Below, piece by piece: positions 48,512 through 60,163 of a DNA stretch of 64,000 nt. The notes under the pieces were generated by a model. The model searched no databases and had not been told where the DNA came from. It saw only the letters and a list, made by a program, of their open reading frames with translations. The position numbers and the translations under genes are program-made. The DNA is from Mesodorylaimus sp. YZB2_4 (lineage: Eukaryota > Nematoda > Enoplea > Dorylaimida > Dorylaimidae). The stretch lies in the NCBI GenBank assembly GCA_030248295.1, contig JASANH010001053.1:248001-312000 (forward strand), read 5' to 3'. How positions within the stretch are numbered: position 1 is the first letter of the stretch; every line of letters starts with the position of its first letter.

Positions 48512-51500
48512 ATGGTGCTGGCTGAACTAATCGGGCCTTACGCTCGCCATATTCGGCAAATCTTCTATCTGGTGACACCATGGGAAGCAATGTACGAAAA
48601 CTTAGAAGATGTGCCTCCTTTTGAGGAACAGGTGAATCTGAAAATGGCAGCTTGATGATAAAAATGGTTAAATTGCTTAATTTAGGTTGCACCGTGGCTG
48701 ACACTTTTAATTTTACTCGAGTTATTCATTATTTGGAGAAAAGGAGCGACTCATGTTTTTCATAAAGACGATGCACTGGCTTCACTGGGCGCCATTTTTT
48801 TGCAAACAGTCGTGAATAAGTATGTGCAGCTTTTAGGGCTTCTAGGGGATATCTCGTTTCAGCTGATAAATTATAGGACTTTTTACTTTCATTTTATCAC
48901 GTTCCTCAATTTTCTTAGCCGCAATAAAAAAATTCATTACAATGCTTCGTAATAGAATAATAGTTTAGTGTAAGAGCCCATTTTTTCAGGCTTAAACCTG
49001 CTGACTGCGCAGGCTGCCCCTTGAGTCTCATGCAGTGGGGTCTCAGTGCAATAGGAAAATCTCACTATCAAATTCAAAACAACGGCTCCCTCTTTTAGAA
49101 TTCTGTGCCACTCCTTGTCGATGGCTGCCTACGTGTGGGTTTATGAAAACTGGTCCATTTATCGGCTTCCGTTCAACTCGGTTTGGACATTTTTTATCTC
49201 AATAGTTGTCATTGACTTTGTCTATTACTGGTTTCACAGAGCTGCGCATGGTGATGGATTTCACTGTTTCACAACTCAGATGATAACACTTTGGTCTTTT
49301 AGAAGTAAACATAATTTGGGCATTCCATTCAGTCCATCACAGTATCGAGTATTACAATTACGCGACTGCTCTGAGGTGAGGACCTGCTGCAGGCGTGTGC
49401 ACACATGCTCCATAAAAAGATGTATCATAAGCAAAAAAGTTGAAACAATAGCTGTTAAATGTAAAGGTCATAGTTGCAGACGAAGGCCACAAGACCAGCT
49501 TAGGTCAATTTTACTCAGCGATGTGCATCTTTTTATGGTATCAGCAAAGCAGGAATGCGCACTCGTGTGTGAAGGGGCATATTCAGGGTTCATACAAGGC
49601 GCGGAAAATCATTGTCCCTGATTTTCCAAGCTTCCAGACAAATATTCGACTTTACTGATTTTTTTACAGTTTCTCAACAGAACAACGAATTTCAATTGAT
49701 TCACAGCGTCGTTACTGCTCCTTGGTTGAGCGACTTTGCAAAATCTGAGGGATCTGATAATATTCTTCCTCCCCAGAGCTTTAACCGCCCTCAGAAAAGG
49801 CGGCTGATTCAACACTTGATATCTTAAAATGCCAACTGTCACAGTTTTCCCTTATTTTCCAAGGGTTTCCACACATTTATCGGATTTCCTGACTTTTCCA
49901 GATTTCCCTGGTTTTAGAATTGTATGTACATTTTACACACAATGATTTTACTAACCGCGAATCAAAGACTTGGTGTAACTCCGCACCTCGTGTGAGAAGC
50001 AGACGCCTAAGCCCATCAAAGCGCAAGCTGGGCACACAAAAAATATATTTGTCACCGCCTTATGGCCGGTCGCTGACACGAACTCCCGATCTATTAGCTA
50101 ACGAAAAAAATCGTCATCTTTTCAGGCAAAATGCTATTCAGCTCTTTGTCTCCAACTTGTACTACGCGCCCTTGGGCTTGTTCATTCCCCCTGGAACCTT
50201 CCTGATGCACGAGCTGATGAATCGTTCATACCAATTCTATTTGCATTCTGAGCTCATCGGTAAGCTGGGTCCGATGGAGTGGATCATGGTCACCCCGTCT
50301 CATCATCGAGTCCATCATGGACGCAATCGATATTGCATCGACAAAAATTATGGTGGTTTTTTCATCATTTGGGACCGCATTTTCGGCACATTCGAAGGTG
50401 AACGAGACTCGGAACCAGTGCTCTATGGACTAACGCACAACATCAATTCATTCGATACAATAAGGGTCCAGGTGAGTCCCTTATCCACTAGGTGCCCTGA
50501 TTTTCAGTTTTGTTTTTCTGCTTCCAGTTCTTCCATCTTAAGCACGTTTTATTCGAAAAATTGCCCTCAGTTAAAGGGGTAAAAAACAAATTAAAGGCGC
50601 TGTTTTATGGGCCTGGTTGGACGCCTGGAAAGCCACGATTGGGTAATTTGGAGGACATTCCTGAGGTATTACTTTCTCCCTTTCGCGCTGCAAAAAAGCT
50701 TTGCTTAAAATATTTTTAATTAAGGCAGTACCAATTAAACGATACCGTTCTGGTGTGGCATTTTGGGTGTCCGCATACTCGTTCATTCACTTTCTCATCT
50801 ACCTGCATGCATCCGATACATTCGTCAAGATGGTAAAGGTAGGTGAAAGTCACAGTTTTAGTCCAGTGTCTCCTTTTCTGGTGATGAGTATGGGCGATCA
50901 AAATTTCAAGAAAAGATCGATGAAATTCTCAAAGTTCGACTGAAAACCTTTGTTTTCTTCCCTTTTGTTCCCTCTCCTACTTCTTCCTTGACTTTTTCGT
51001 TATCGCAGTTTAGTAACCAAGTTAAGTAACCTAATTTCAACATTTTCGCCAAAGTGAGAATATTGCGCCAAAAACAGTGCAGTAGTTATCCCAAGCGTTT
51101 TCGTGACTTCAGAATCAAATGACGTAGTGTTTTGAATGAAGCAGCCAAAAAATGGCATATTATATCTTGGAATATGTGAAAAATTATTTCAGTTGGTTGC
51201 ATTCAAAGTGAAGTGAAACTTTGTTGCAGAAACTTCTTGTCTTGGGCCTCAGGCAGCAGCAGCATTTAAGGAATTCCATAGAAACTATAGCATGGAACAA
51301 ATATTTCAGGTGGCACCATTGACAGTCCGCTTCGAGTTTTCCCTGTGGATAATCGTTGCGGTGTGCGTCCTGGGAGGATTTATCGACAACAAGTAAGCAT
51401 ACATTCGATGGTCTCGCCTCCTATTTACTAATCACTGTTTCTGCAGGGGCTGGGCCCCCTACGCCGAGGTTATTCGATGTCTTATTTTTTGCATTCGATT

Positions 51501-51639
51501 TTATCCAATCGTTTGGCCAGACGGATTTATTTGTGCCATTTTCCAATTCATCACTGCACTGTCGCTCCTTTTCTGGATCAGCATAATGCTGGTTTCAAAT
51601 GGAAGAGCGATCGTGGATAGACTCAAGAAGAACATGTAA
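48512..51639 (+). CDS. agmo: Alkylglycerol monooxygenase (AGMO), tandem copy C
   Basis: Nine exons: 48512-48631, 48686-48819, 49099-49250, 49303-49375, 50126-50471, 50528-50665, 50725-50838, 51310-51392 and 51447-51639, giving 450 residues. Exon lengths equal those of copy B throughout. His boxes are WFHRAAH, HSVHHSIEY (Ile for the second Ser) and SHHRVHHGRNRYC. Exon 5 is almost the same base for base as in copies A and B, far closer than the introns. Intron 4 contains a SINE-B piece at 49918-50045. The splice acceptor of exon 7 is the weak TAATTAAG. Otherwise intact. Confidence 0.9.
49918..50045 (-). mobile_element. SINE-B copy 4, in AGMO-C intron 4
   Basis: Inverse of the SINE-B head and middle: ATTTTACACACAATGATTTTAC, given here as ATTTTACACACAATGATT, then AACTCCGCACCTCGTGTGAG and AAGCAGACGCCTAAGCCCA. 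The 3' tail of the element is missing. Confidence 0.55.
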
Positions 51640-53685
51640 TAACATTTTAACTGAGGCATACAGACCAAAATATTTGGCTTTGACGGCACTATGACGGCGA
51701 ACGACAACGATAAACAAGGGTCTATTGAGTTCAGGCTCCATAGTAAATGGCTAGAATGTACATGGACGTGTGGTCTTTGTGCATTACAAAACTATTTCAA
51801 TATTAAACAATATTTCAACAATAAACAATATTTCAAACAAAACAATATATTAACACTGATTGTCCTTATAATGTTACTTCCTCTGCCAGCGCTCTTACAT
51901 GGGGCTTCCGCGGCCTCGCATGCATGAAGTCTTTACTATTTGCTGAATATTGCATGTGCTATACATACTGTTGTGATAAAGTTCGAATTGGCCCCACCTT
52001 GTGTGAGTGTGCAGTGTCTTGCGTCTTATGTTTAGCGGGTTTTTAAAGTTGTGACGCTTGGCACTAACGAGCAGGAACTTGAACTACTTGCCTTGTTCTA
52101 TCCGTTTCTTTTTGCATGTCTTATTACTTTCCATCTAATCCTAGGCTCAGGCTTTGGCTTAGGCTTACGACTAGTCTGGCGCTTCCTTGTTTGCCGATTC
52201 GTCTGATAAAAAATGTGTGTTTCCGTTAGCCGTGTCTTCTAAAGCGTGCGGGGATAGGAAGCACATCCTTCTCGTTAGTGCCGCGTGTCCTTGACGTGCA
52301 GTTGTGAGTGTGGGTGGGCTGACAGCTGTGTTCTTTTCGGGTTTTGCTGGCTCTGGGAACGGTCGGCAGCGGAAGTGATTGCAAGAATAGAAAATGGTCT
52401 GCAAGCGTAGTATCCATTACGGTACGTATATAACAAGCGCCTAACTCGAGTCCTCATACTCGGGTTAGTGGAATATGAAGCCTTTACCTAGTCGTAACTA
52501 ACGCGTATTCATTACATTGTGGAGTTGATAGGGTCAATCGTTCTTTGGCTGGTTTGGTGTTCGATCGAAAATAACTTGAGTACGCTGCTCTGAATACATT
52601 CTTAAGAATGTATTCAGAGCAGTGTACTCAAATTCGTGATCAAGAGTGATCAAATTAGTAGGTACTATTTTACTACAATATGAATATCTGATCACGTATA
52701 TAATCGCTGCAATCGACTACAGTTTATCGCAGAGAAAAAATCGCACTCACGATTAGCCCTAAAAAGTCTTGATGATACTGGTGGTTACGTAGTTACACCA
52801 AACAAGCGTGTCTGCCTGATCGCAGTCGAACCTGATTTCTGTGTTCCCGCAATTTTTCCCGTGACTCCTATCTACTTTTAGAAATGAATAAAAAATCATG
52901 AAAACTATAACTTTTTGTCGTAATTCTGAAAAAATAGTTTCTTGCTTCTGCCTTTTTACCTTGAACCTAAAACTAGGCATTGAATTATTTACAGGGAAGT
53001 ATAAATGTCCACCAAATATGTGTCTACAAGAATAGTGCCCTACTAGCATTGGTGTTGAGCATAACATCATCATCGACGAAGTCTGTTTTAATGTGAGAAG
53101 TCGTGCATACAAAATTCATTCGCGTTGAAAAGGCTTGAAAATTGAATTAAAAATACCTTTCCAGGGATTTTTCTTTCGCCATTATTACTGTTAACCGTTG
53201 CGGCTTACACTATGTATTCCGTTATCCTGTGCATCCCAGTCAGAAGTGCGCCAAATTTATCCCCGAATCGGATCAGATCCTCCGATCTAAACTACCTGTC
53301 TGCGCAGATAGGCACTCTTCCTGACGTCTCCTTGATCACCCCACATTCCAACAGAAACAGATATCTAGCCAACTTCGAATTTCTTCTTGTCCTAAAGGTG
53401 CAAAAATCTAGCGCACATGATCCACCAAATTACACAAGCATCAAGCGGACCAAATGCACTACTGTACAGTATACACATGCCCAACACATTGCATGCAGAT
53501 TTCATATTTACACCTTCTTCCTGCGCACTTTAGATGCCAGATATATGATAAAACGGCAAGTCAGCTTTGGCTTACTCATCATTCGCAAACATATTGTATG
53601 CACAACAAGAAACAAAAAGCAAAGCGATGCGAAATGTCTAAACTAAACTACCATAACAGGCTATGTTACATAGTGCAGTGCAGAG
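51640..53685. other. Spacer between AGMO-C and Wnt (convergent)
   Basis: Short AT-rich tandem units (about 15-18 bp, AAACAATATTTCAA) at 51790-51850. A 56-bp palindrome at 52576-52631. A plus frame at 53212-53646 is open for 144 residues but not protein-like. No gene supported. Confidence 0.5.
52576..52631. repeat. 56-bp palindrome without spacer
   Basis: TTGAGTACGCTGCTCTGAAT-ACATTCTT is followed at once by its inverse AAGAATGT-ATTCAGAGCAGTGTACTCAA. The only mismatch is at 52584/52623. The centre is CTTAAG (52601-52606). Confidence 0.85.
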
Positions 53686-56600
53686 TTACTCGCCGTCTGG
53701 GTAGATCGGAAAGGACTGAGGTTCACGCTTGCATGTGTCCACGTCTTCCCACTCAGAGCAGTGCTGACACACGACATCGCAGCAGTAGATGAAACGGCAC
53801 TGAAAAAATAGGAAGTCAGCAAAGGATGATAGGATTGCAAAATGGAAGAGTGCGAGGATATGACTGCTGATTTCGGCATATCAAAGATTAATCTTGCTGT
53901 GGTTCTTCTGATTAAAAGGGTATTAGTAGCTTTCCTGTGTAGTATAGCTAGTCCGTTCACCAGACCATTGGAGATTGAAGAATTCGAATTTCTTGCCGCG
54001 AACCGCTTATAACAGTTTTATAAGGATGAAAATTCCCACTGTGGGCCTGTGTAGGTCAGGCATTTCGAAGCTCTGCATAAAAAGATAAAAACTCAGCCGA
54101 TTTAAAAAAAAAAGAATGAAAATCGTTAATCATGAACCAGGAAAAAATTGAGCGCACTAGCTTAGAAATAAGGGAGTTTTCGTGTGTAAAACTGCCATAG
54201 GGAACGGTTTTTTTCGTGACAGGCCTCGCAAGACGTCATACTAGGCGCGCACACGCTGACTTGGCGACGCTGACCAATTTTGCATTGTCAGATACCTGTG
54301 GAATGGTCTACACTGGAGCTGTAATTTTTCAAACCCGTGACACAAGGCGATGGCGAACTCGATGGCTGTAGGTTGAGGAATGGTCTAAGCTCTTGTTATC
54401 GTCATCACACTCTTATCACTGACCAAAAAATTAAATTCGACTGCCTGACTTACGTTGCATTTGTAAATCCTCAGCTGACGTGTGGTGTCGAATCCACGCC
54501 CACAGCAAAGGCTATCGCATCCATCAGGCCCTGTCGAAGTCCGATTGCACCTACGTCCAGCCGTGCCTGGAAACCCAGTCCTTGGATCGCGGTTGCAATA
54601 ATCGGGTGATGGCTCGAAGTAGACCAAATCCAGCGCATTGATCCTGGGAGACTGGAACTTGGCGTTATCCGCGCCCACTCTGCTGGCTAGCGGTTGATCG
54701 TATCGACGAACGCTGTGATCGAAGCTGGACGAGGATGGTGTCAGGATGGAACCTCGGGAGCCCACGGTCACTTGCATCGATTGGTCATAACGACGACGTA
54801 GCAATTCACCAACGGCGTCAAATTTGGGCAGGGACCACCAACATGTACGCGTGGCGCATGATCCGCTGACGCCGTGGCATTTGCATCGTTTCTCGGGGCT
54901 ACGACGAATTACCTAGAACGTGCATCAAATGTTGAGAAGGCCTCCAATGTCGAAGAGTCAATACTGTGCAGGGGGGGGGGGGTCTGATGGCAGTACAACT
55001 GCCAAAAGAGCTGAGAAGTGGTGCCTTTTTATGCCATATAACATCACGGTACCTATCATCTGCTAGGTCATAGCATACAAAGTATCTAATCTGTTCCAGC
55101 TCGCATACACCCACCATTTACTCGGTCCCATCCCGGCTTACAAAATTCGCTCACCTTTCTTCCAGCTCTGTTGTTATGCAGATTCATCAAGGCACGTCCG
55201 TCACGTGACATACGATCTTTAGCATCGATAAATTTCCTCGCGAAGCTGGTGGCGTAAGGAATATTGTCCGAGCATCCACCCCACAGGAAATCGCCTTGTT
55301 CATCTTTGCCGCGTCCTTTCATCCATCGCCGATCGCACTGGCAATCTCCCAGCTCGCCCCGATTACAGGCCTTGGCAATGGAATAGACCACACCCGCACT
55401 GGTAATTGCGTAAACGAAAGCAGATTCGGCACTGCCAGCTAAAAAAGAGCGGTCTGCATTGTCACGGGCAATAGATCTTGGAGTGCCTGCATTGCACATC
55501 ACTGATTTTAGCAAGAGACATGTCGCGTCCCTGAGTTCGATCCCCATCGACTAAAACCACCCCCAAGGTCTGTTTGACACTTTGACGCGATGAGGTACAG
55601 CTTTCGATAACAATGCAAATTTGGTGCATCGTGAAAATGTCAAAACCCAGGGATTACTTTCAATGGGTCTGAGTCGTCCATTTCGAAATTCTTTGAGCGG
55701 GAACTATTTCAAGGGAAACTAAAATGTGCAACACATTTTGGTATCGAAGAATAGTATTCTGTCCCAATTTAAAAGTCGTACCAGGGTGTGCATGGGTTGA
55801 GCCACAGAATACAGTGCTGTCCCACACTCTCCCTGAGAAACTACTTGAGGGGATTACACTCTACAGTAAGTCCCAGAAAGCGCGCTGCCGCCTTTGCTCG
55901 AACCTGGGGAGACAATACTTCAATTAGATCCAGGCGGGGATGTACATATTGAATTTGAGGGAGAAACTAAAAAATTCAGAGTAGACACCATTACAGTACA
56001 GTTTTGACCAGTTTTCGAGCAATTTTAGAATCCGCAGAAACTCCCGTACAGTGATTCATTAGTGTAGAAGCATTCTTTCTTTTCGAGAAAGAGGTTTAAG
56101 ACGCATGACAACTTTCTCATGTGGTAGATAACAGATGACTTCCTATTAGCATAAGAATAGCGAGGTTTTTAACCATGTCTTTCGACTCCTGGAAATCAAT
56201 TCACTGATCCCTCCAGACCCAGAATCTTATAATCGATTTCAGTCAGACTCGCGAAAAGAAAGCATGGCATTGAACAGCCGAGTCAGTCCTTATTAGCAAG
56301 TTTTAACTTAGGCCCCAGAGACTTCCTACTCGAAATAGGGTCCATACGAGAAGAGAGACTTCCGAGGAAAAAACTCACAAGAAAGAGTATTTCTGGCAGT
56401 GAGAGGTTTTTGTGTGTGACCCTGCGGTTATACACTAGCTTTCCAATTCCCTGTGTCGCCACCATTTCAATAGTCACACGGACACACATGCACTTACGTT
56501 TCAAAACTATCCTTCCAACTCCGTTCGGCTCATTGGTCGAGCAGTTCCATCGATAATTAGCGAATTGACGCTGGCATTCGGAGACTCCTAATCGTACACC

Positions 56601-57300
56601 TTCGCGGACGGCATTCATAGCTTCTGGATTCGTGCGACAAAGCCGACGCTGGTATCTGGATAGACCGGGTATCAAGTCGCACATGGCAGGACTCGACGAC
56701 GTGCCCAAAGCTAAGACCCGCATTTGTGGAAGAAACCTGAAGCGAACATTGATCGAGGACGTGGGAGTAACAGTGATGCCGCTGTAATTTCCATTTTGTT
56801 GGTTGTCTATTGTTGATCAGCAGATTAGAGGTCCAAGATACCAGGCAGTCCCCTCTAAGGACAAGTCTTTTTTTAAAAATCAAAACATAACAGCGCAGTC
56901 GCTGTTATGTTTGTCATAGCATTGTTAGCAATGCCCCAGCGGACATTGCTAACAATGCAGCTGCTGTATAACAGATTCTTCTGTCTTAGCTCACAAGGCT
57001 CATAGTCAGTCAGGGGCTGCGGTGACTTATCATATGGATTAGCCGCAAACTGTTATTTCCAACATAACACCTCCAAGCTCTTATCAGTTCATTGATAAGG
57101 AAAATATACTCAGGTTGGAACTGATAAGACGCTAATCACTCGGCTATCAAGAGCATCCATGACCTTTTCAACCCATGAACTAGTCTATCAGCCCTGCTAT
57201 GCGGGTTTTTCACTTACCACCACGTAGACATTGTACTCGGGATCAGTATCCAGAATAGGACGAATAGTGCACACACTCGTCCTCGAACAGTCCACATCAT
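53686..57300 (-). CDS. Wnt family secreted signalling protein
   Basis: Secreted lipid-modified ligand for Frizzled receptors. Five exons on the minus strand: 57300-57218, 56736-56498, 55438-55155, 54912-54454 and 53799-53686, in phase, giving 392 residues. A hydrophobic signal peptide (about 8-22) follows MMWTVRGR. Exon 2 has the SP-x2-C-x2-[13 protein letters not shown] and ECQRQF...YRWNCST blocks. Exon 3 has [12 protein letters not shown] and [10 protein letters not shown]. Exon 4 has [10 protein letters not shown] with the serine (S218) that is palmitoleoylated in other Wnts, plus [12 protein letters not shown]. The last exon has [14 protein letters not shown] (Tyr for the usual Trp). The Cys pattern is complete as far as I can follow. 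I do not assign a Wnt subfamily. A second ATG three bases downstream is equally possible as start. Confidence 0.92.
53962..54309. mobile_element. MITE-2 copy 2, in the last Wnt intron
   Basis: About 348 bp between AGACCATT and AATGGTCT. The left arm (GAATTTCTTGCCGCGAACCG, then CTTATAACAGTTTTAT) aligns with the AGMO-B copy at 40518-40842. Poly-A and other drift suggest an older copy. Confidence 0.6.
56883..57128. repeat. Row of three strong hairpins in Wnt intron 1
   Basis: Hairpin 1: AAACATAACAGCG (56883-56895) with its inverse at 56900-56912, loop CAGT. Hairpin 2: GCATTGTTAGCAATG (56919-56933) with its inverse at 56944-56958, 10-nt loop. Hairpin 3: CTTATCAGTTC (57080-57090) with GAACTGATAAG (57118-57128); both arms and the loop hold GATA-factor cores. 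All arms are perfect. Confidence 0.8.
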
Positions 57301-58793
57301 TTTTCTCCCTGATCGATTGATTGATTCCAATCGATTTCCAGCCCGATCTGCTGGAACCCGTGAAGAATAGAAGGCTCTGTAAGTACAGCCTGCCGCCCTT
57401 TTCACGCCTCCGCCACGTCTCGATCTTGCGATGAGGTTAGAACAGAAAAAACGAGCCGCCTGCGTAAACAAAGGAGGATTGAAAAGAATTGACGCCTAAT
57501 TACGAGGAAACCGGGCGCAAAGAGGCCTTCAAAATGTTGACCCAAGGCAGAGCGAGGGGTGCTGCCGAGATGATCAACAGGTAAACATGTAAACGAGGGG
57601 CGATGAAGCCAGGATAGAAAGAATAATTTTTTGATTTCCAGAGGAAAGGATTGGAGTTTGTGGAAATTATAATCACGCTGTCAGTGTGAGGCATGTGTCG
57701 TGCAGGGGAGTGGAGGGAACTGTACCGTAGAACGACAGAAATCTGGGAAAGTCAGGTCTTGCGACAGATGACCTGAAAGATCAGAGAAAGATAGAGGACA
57801 GGAAATGAGCTGGGCGCGCTTCGAAACCATCGAAGTGGTTGTCAGGGCTACTGTCAGAGATAGGCCAAGCAAGAGATGCCATGTACCAGGCGGAGCGAGC
57901 CCGACTGTGAGACCCGCCCATACACTATTGACGAGGTGGCGTGATAGAAAAACCATCAACAAACAGCAACCATAATTGAACGTGATCTAGACGTTTTTCG
58001 GACAAAAATCAGCTGAAAAACTTGTTGACACATTTTTGATTTTTTTACGAAAAAACTTTTCTGACAAAAATCGCTTTGAAAAATGTTACAAAACCTTTTT
58101 TCCCCCAAAAAGGAGTTCTAGAATTATCCCGACTCTACTCCACCTTACTATCACCGCTGCATTCCGAGAACCGACATAAAAAATGGGTGTCCTAACCGAG
58201 TCGAGCAGATCAAAGAAAGGCCGCCTTTTGACCAATCATGACTCCCCTAGACTAACTACGTTTGCTTACCAGTCTTACGTTGGCTCGAGTTTTTAGTGGC
58301 CTAGATCATAGATGAGGAGGCGAAGCCATTCTGCGCACAGGAAACAATAGGCTCTGGACACGAAAGCAATAAAGGTGACATAAAACTCGACCAGCGACCG
58401 GGGCTCGTAATTGGCAGAATCGGAGGACGCTACTTGGTCGAACGGCGGGGACTGTGGGCAAAAAACCAGCATTCAGATACAAATCAAAGACATGCAGTAT
58501 TGGGTGCGCAATAAATCCTGAGACAAACGATTCTTTTAATATTTTCATGGAAATCCAATGAAATTGAGAAAACTTTTTCCGTGGTTTATCGATATCTCGG
58601 CAAATCCAAACTCAAAGCAGATGTTTGAGAAGACCTCCATCATCTAAACGCTGAATGGAATTATCAGTGATGCGCGCGAGATCATATTCGGCTGTTTTAT
58701 CCAAGCTTTTAACAACGCATTTTCCAACGTCGACGCTATCGTATCTTATTGAGCAGACTTTTTGCTACAACATCGACCAGATCGCGTAGTCGT
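57301..58793. other. Wnt upstream region
   Basis: No gene seen. Contains the likely Wnt promoter. Several open minus frames (57681-57962, 58306-58548) lack recognisable motifs. Confidence 0.4.
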
Positions 58794-59713
58794 TCAAAGG
58801 CAAGCTAGAGGCCCACACATCTTTGTCCCACTTGCTGGAAACAACTCACGGCAGAGGCCCAATGGGCGCCTGGTCTTATCGAAACGTCCAATGAGCATGT
58901 TATATTCTACGTGATTTTTCGCCCACTTATCGACTGCAACTTTTAAAATTGATATTTGGCATACTTTGCCATCGATTTTCACTCCTTGATTCACAAAAAC
59001 TAATGAGTCTTGCAAGTTGCACTGACTCCAGCCCAAACCAGCACAGATGCGGTCGCAATGTGGTCGACCAGTAAATTTCACGTTTGCAGGGGTTCTCTTA
59101 TCTATCATTCTGATGGTTGTCAGATCTGGGAAAATTTTCTCATCTGTGAAAGAGATTGATCTATGACGGCCAGCAGCGGCGAGACCACCCATTTTTCGTG
59201 CTTTAACTAAGTCGATTTTTGTAGCTTCCATTCGATCATTGAGGTTGTTCAGGTGGTGTCCAAGCTGACTTTTAAACAATATTTTGGATCGATCCGCCAC
59301 TGATCCAATCGATTTTGACATCGATCTTATCGATCGCACCGAATTCCGACTGATCTTATTACGTATAATAACGTTATCCCGATTTCTTACCGCGACCTGT
59401 GACTGGTCGACCAGCTCATGGGCGGTCCATGATGTCCGTAACTGCGTCAAATCGTTTTATCGTGTCAAATACAGTTTGTTTCGGCACTGCGAGCATTCTC
59501 AAAATTTCAATCGGCCGAAATCTGGGCCTGTGCAGAACAATAACAGCATTCGGTTTTTTCAATCCCATTTTTCTTCAGGAAAAAGACAACCTGTTCTCCT
59601 CAAAATGCACCTCCCTATAGAGAAAAATCTGGAGATTCGAATGGTGTATCTGACACGCCCGCAGCAGACTTCCTCTTTCAGCGCAATCTCTTGCGAAATT
59701 TAGCCACCCTGTA
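58794..59713 (-). pseudogene. Decayed mariner-type (maT/Tc1-like) transposase
   Basis: Minus-strand fragments match a mariner-family transposase. There is a helix-turn-helix start ILRMLAVPKQTVFDTIKRF near 59510, then FTDEKIFPDL with the first catalytic Asp, and DSLVFVNQGVKI for the usual LVFVDQGVKI. In-frame stops and frame shifts break it, and the C-terminal catalytic part is not visible. TACAGGGTGGCTA on the minus strand at 59713-59701 is a plausible outer end of the terminal repeat; the other end was not found. Confidence 0.7.
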
Positions 59714-59875
59714 TTTTTCAATGCGTCAAAAATCGATTGCTTGACGAAATGAGCTGATTGTGAAAAATCAAACTACAACACAAAAATCAGTCTACTGATC
59801 TTATCGCCAGAATTAATCACTTATCAAAATTTCATGTTTCTGTTTTTGTTCATCGGGAATTCTTTAATTTCGATA

Positions 59876-60163
59876 TCAAGAAGTACTTATTTTTCCGCAC
59901 CACGAACACGGACCCACGGCCACGGCGTCATCGCAATAGAGACCTTTACAGAAATGAGCGGCCACATCGTTGGCGGTGGATACGGATGGCAAACGACGGA
60001 TGGCATCGTTACGCAATTTGCCTTTTTTATCGATTTCGGGATACTCGAAACAAAAGAAACATCGATAACCAACTTCGGCCGGGGTATTGCATCGAGGGCA
60101 AGTCAGAACACGACCATTCTGAGGCAATGGCTGAGCCCGTTCTTCGCTTGACACGTTTCCCAT
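59876..60163 (-). CDS. Small Cys-rich protein with possible N-myristoylation signal
   Basis: A single exon of 95 residues that I do not recognise. It begins MGNVSSEE, a good N-myristoylation consensus (Gly2, Ser at position 6). It has four CxxC-like pairs: CPRC and CFFC in the first half, then C-x4-C (CKGLYC) and CSWC near the end. These could form one or two zinc-binding knuckles. Another ORF lies just downstream on the same strand but belongs to the mariner relic. A cryptic donor (A|GTACTT) near the end means further exons cannot be excluded. Confidence 0.55.
   Translation of the reverse strand: MGNVSSEERAQPLPQNGRVLTCPRCNTPAEVGYRCFFCFEYPEIDKKGKLRNDAIRRLPSVSTANDVAAHFCKGLYCDDAVAVGPCSWCGKISTS

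Noticed and set aside
53212..53646. Plus frame of 144 codons
   Set aside because: Residue composition is like translated non-coding DNA and no homology is recognised.
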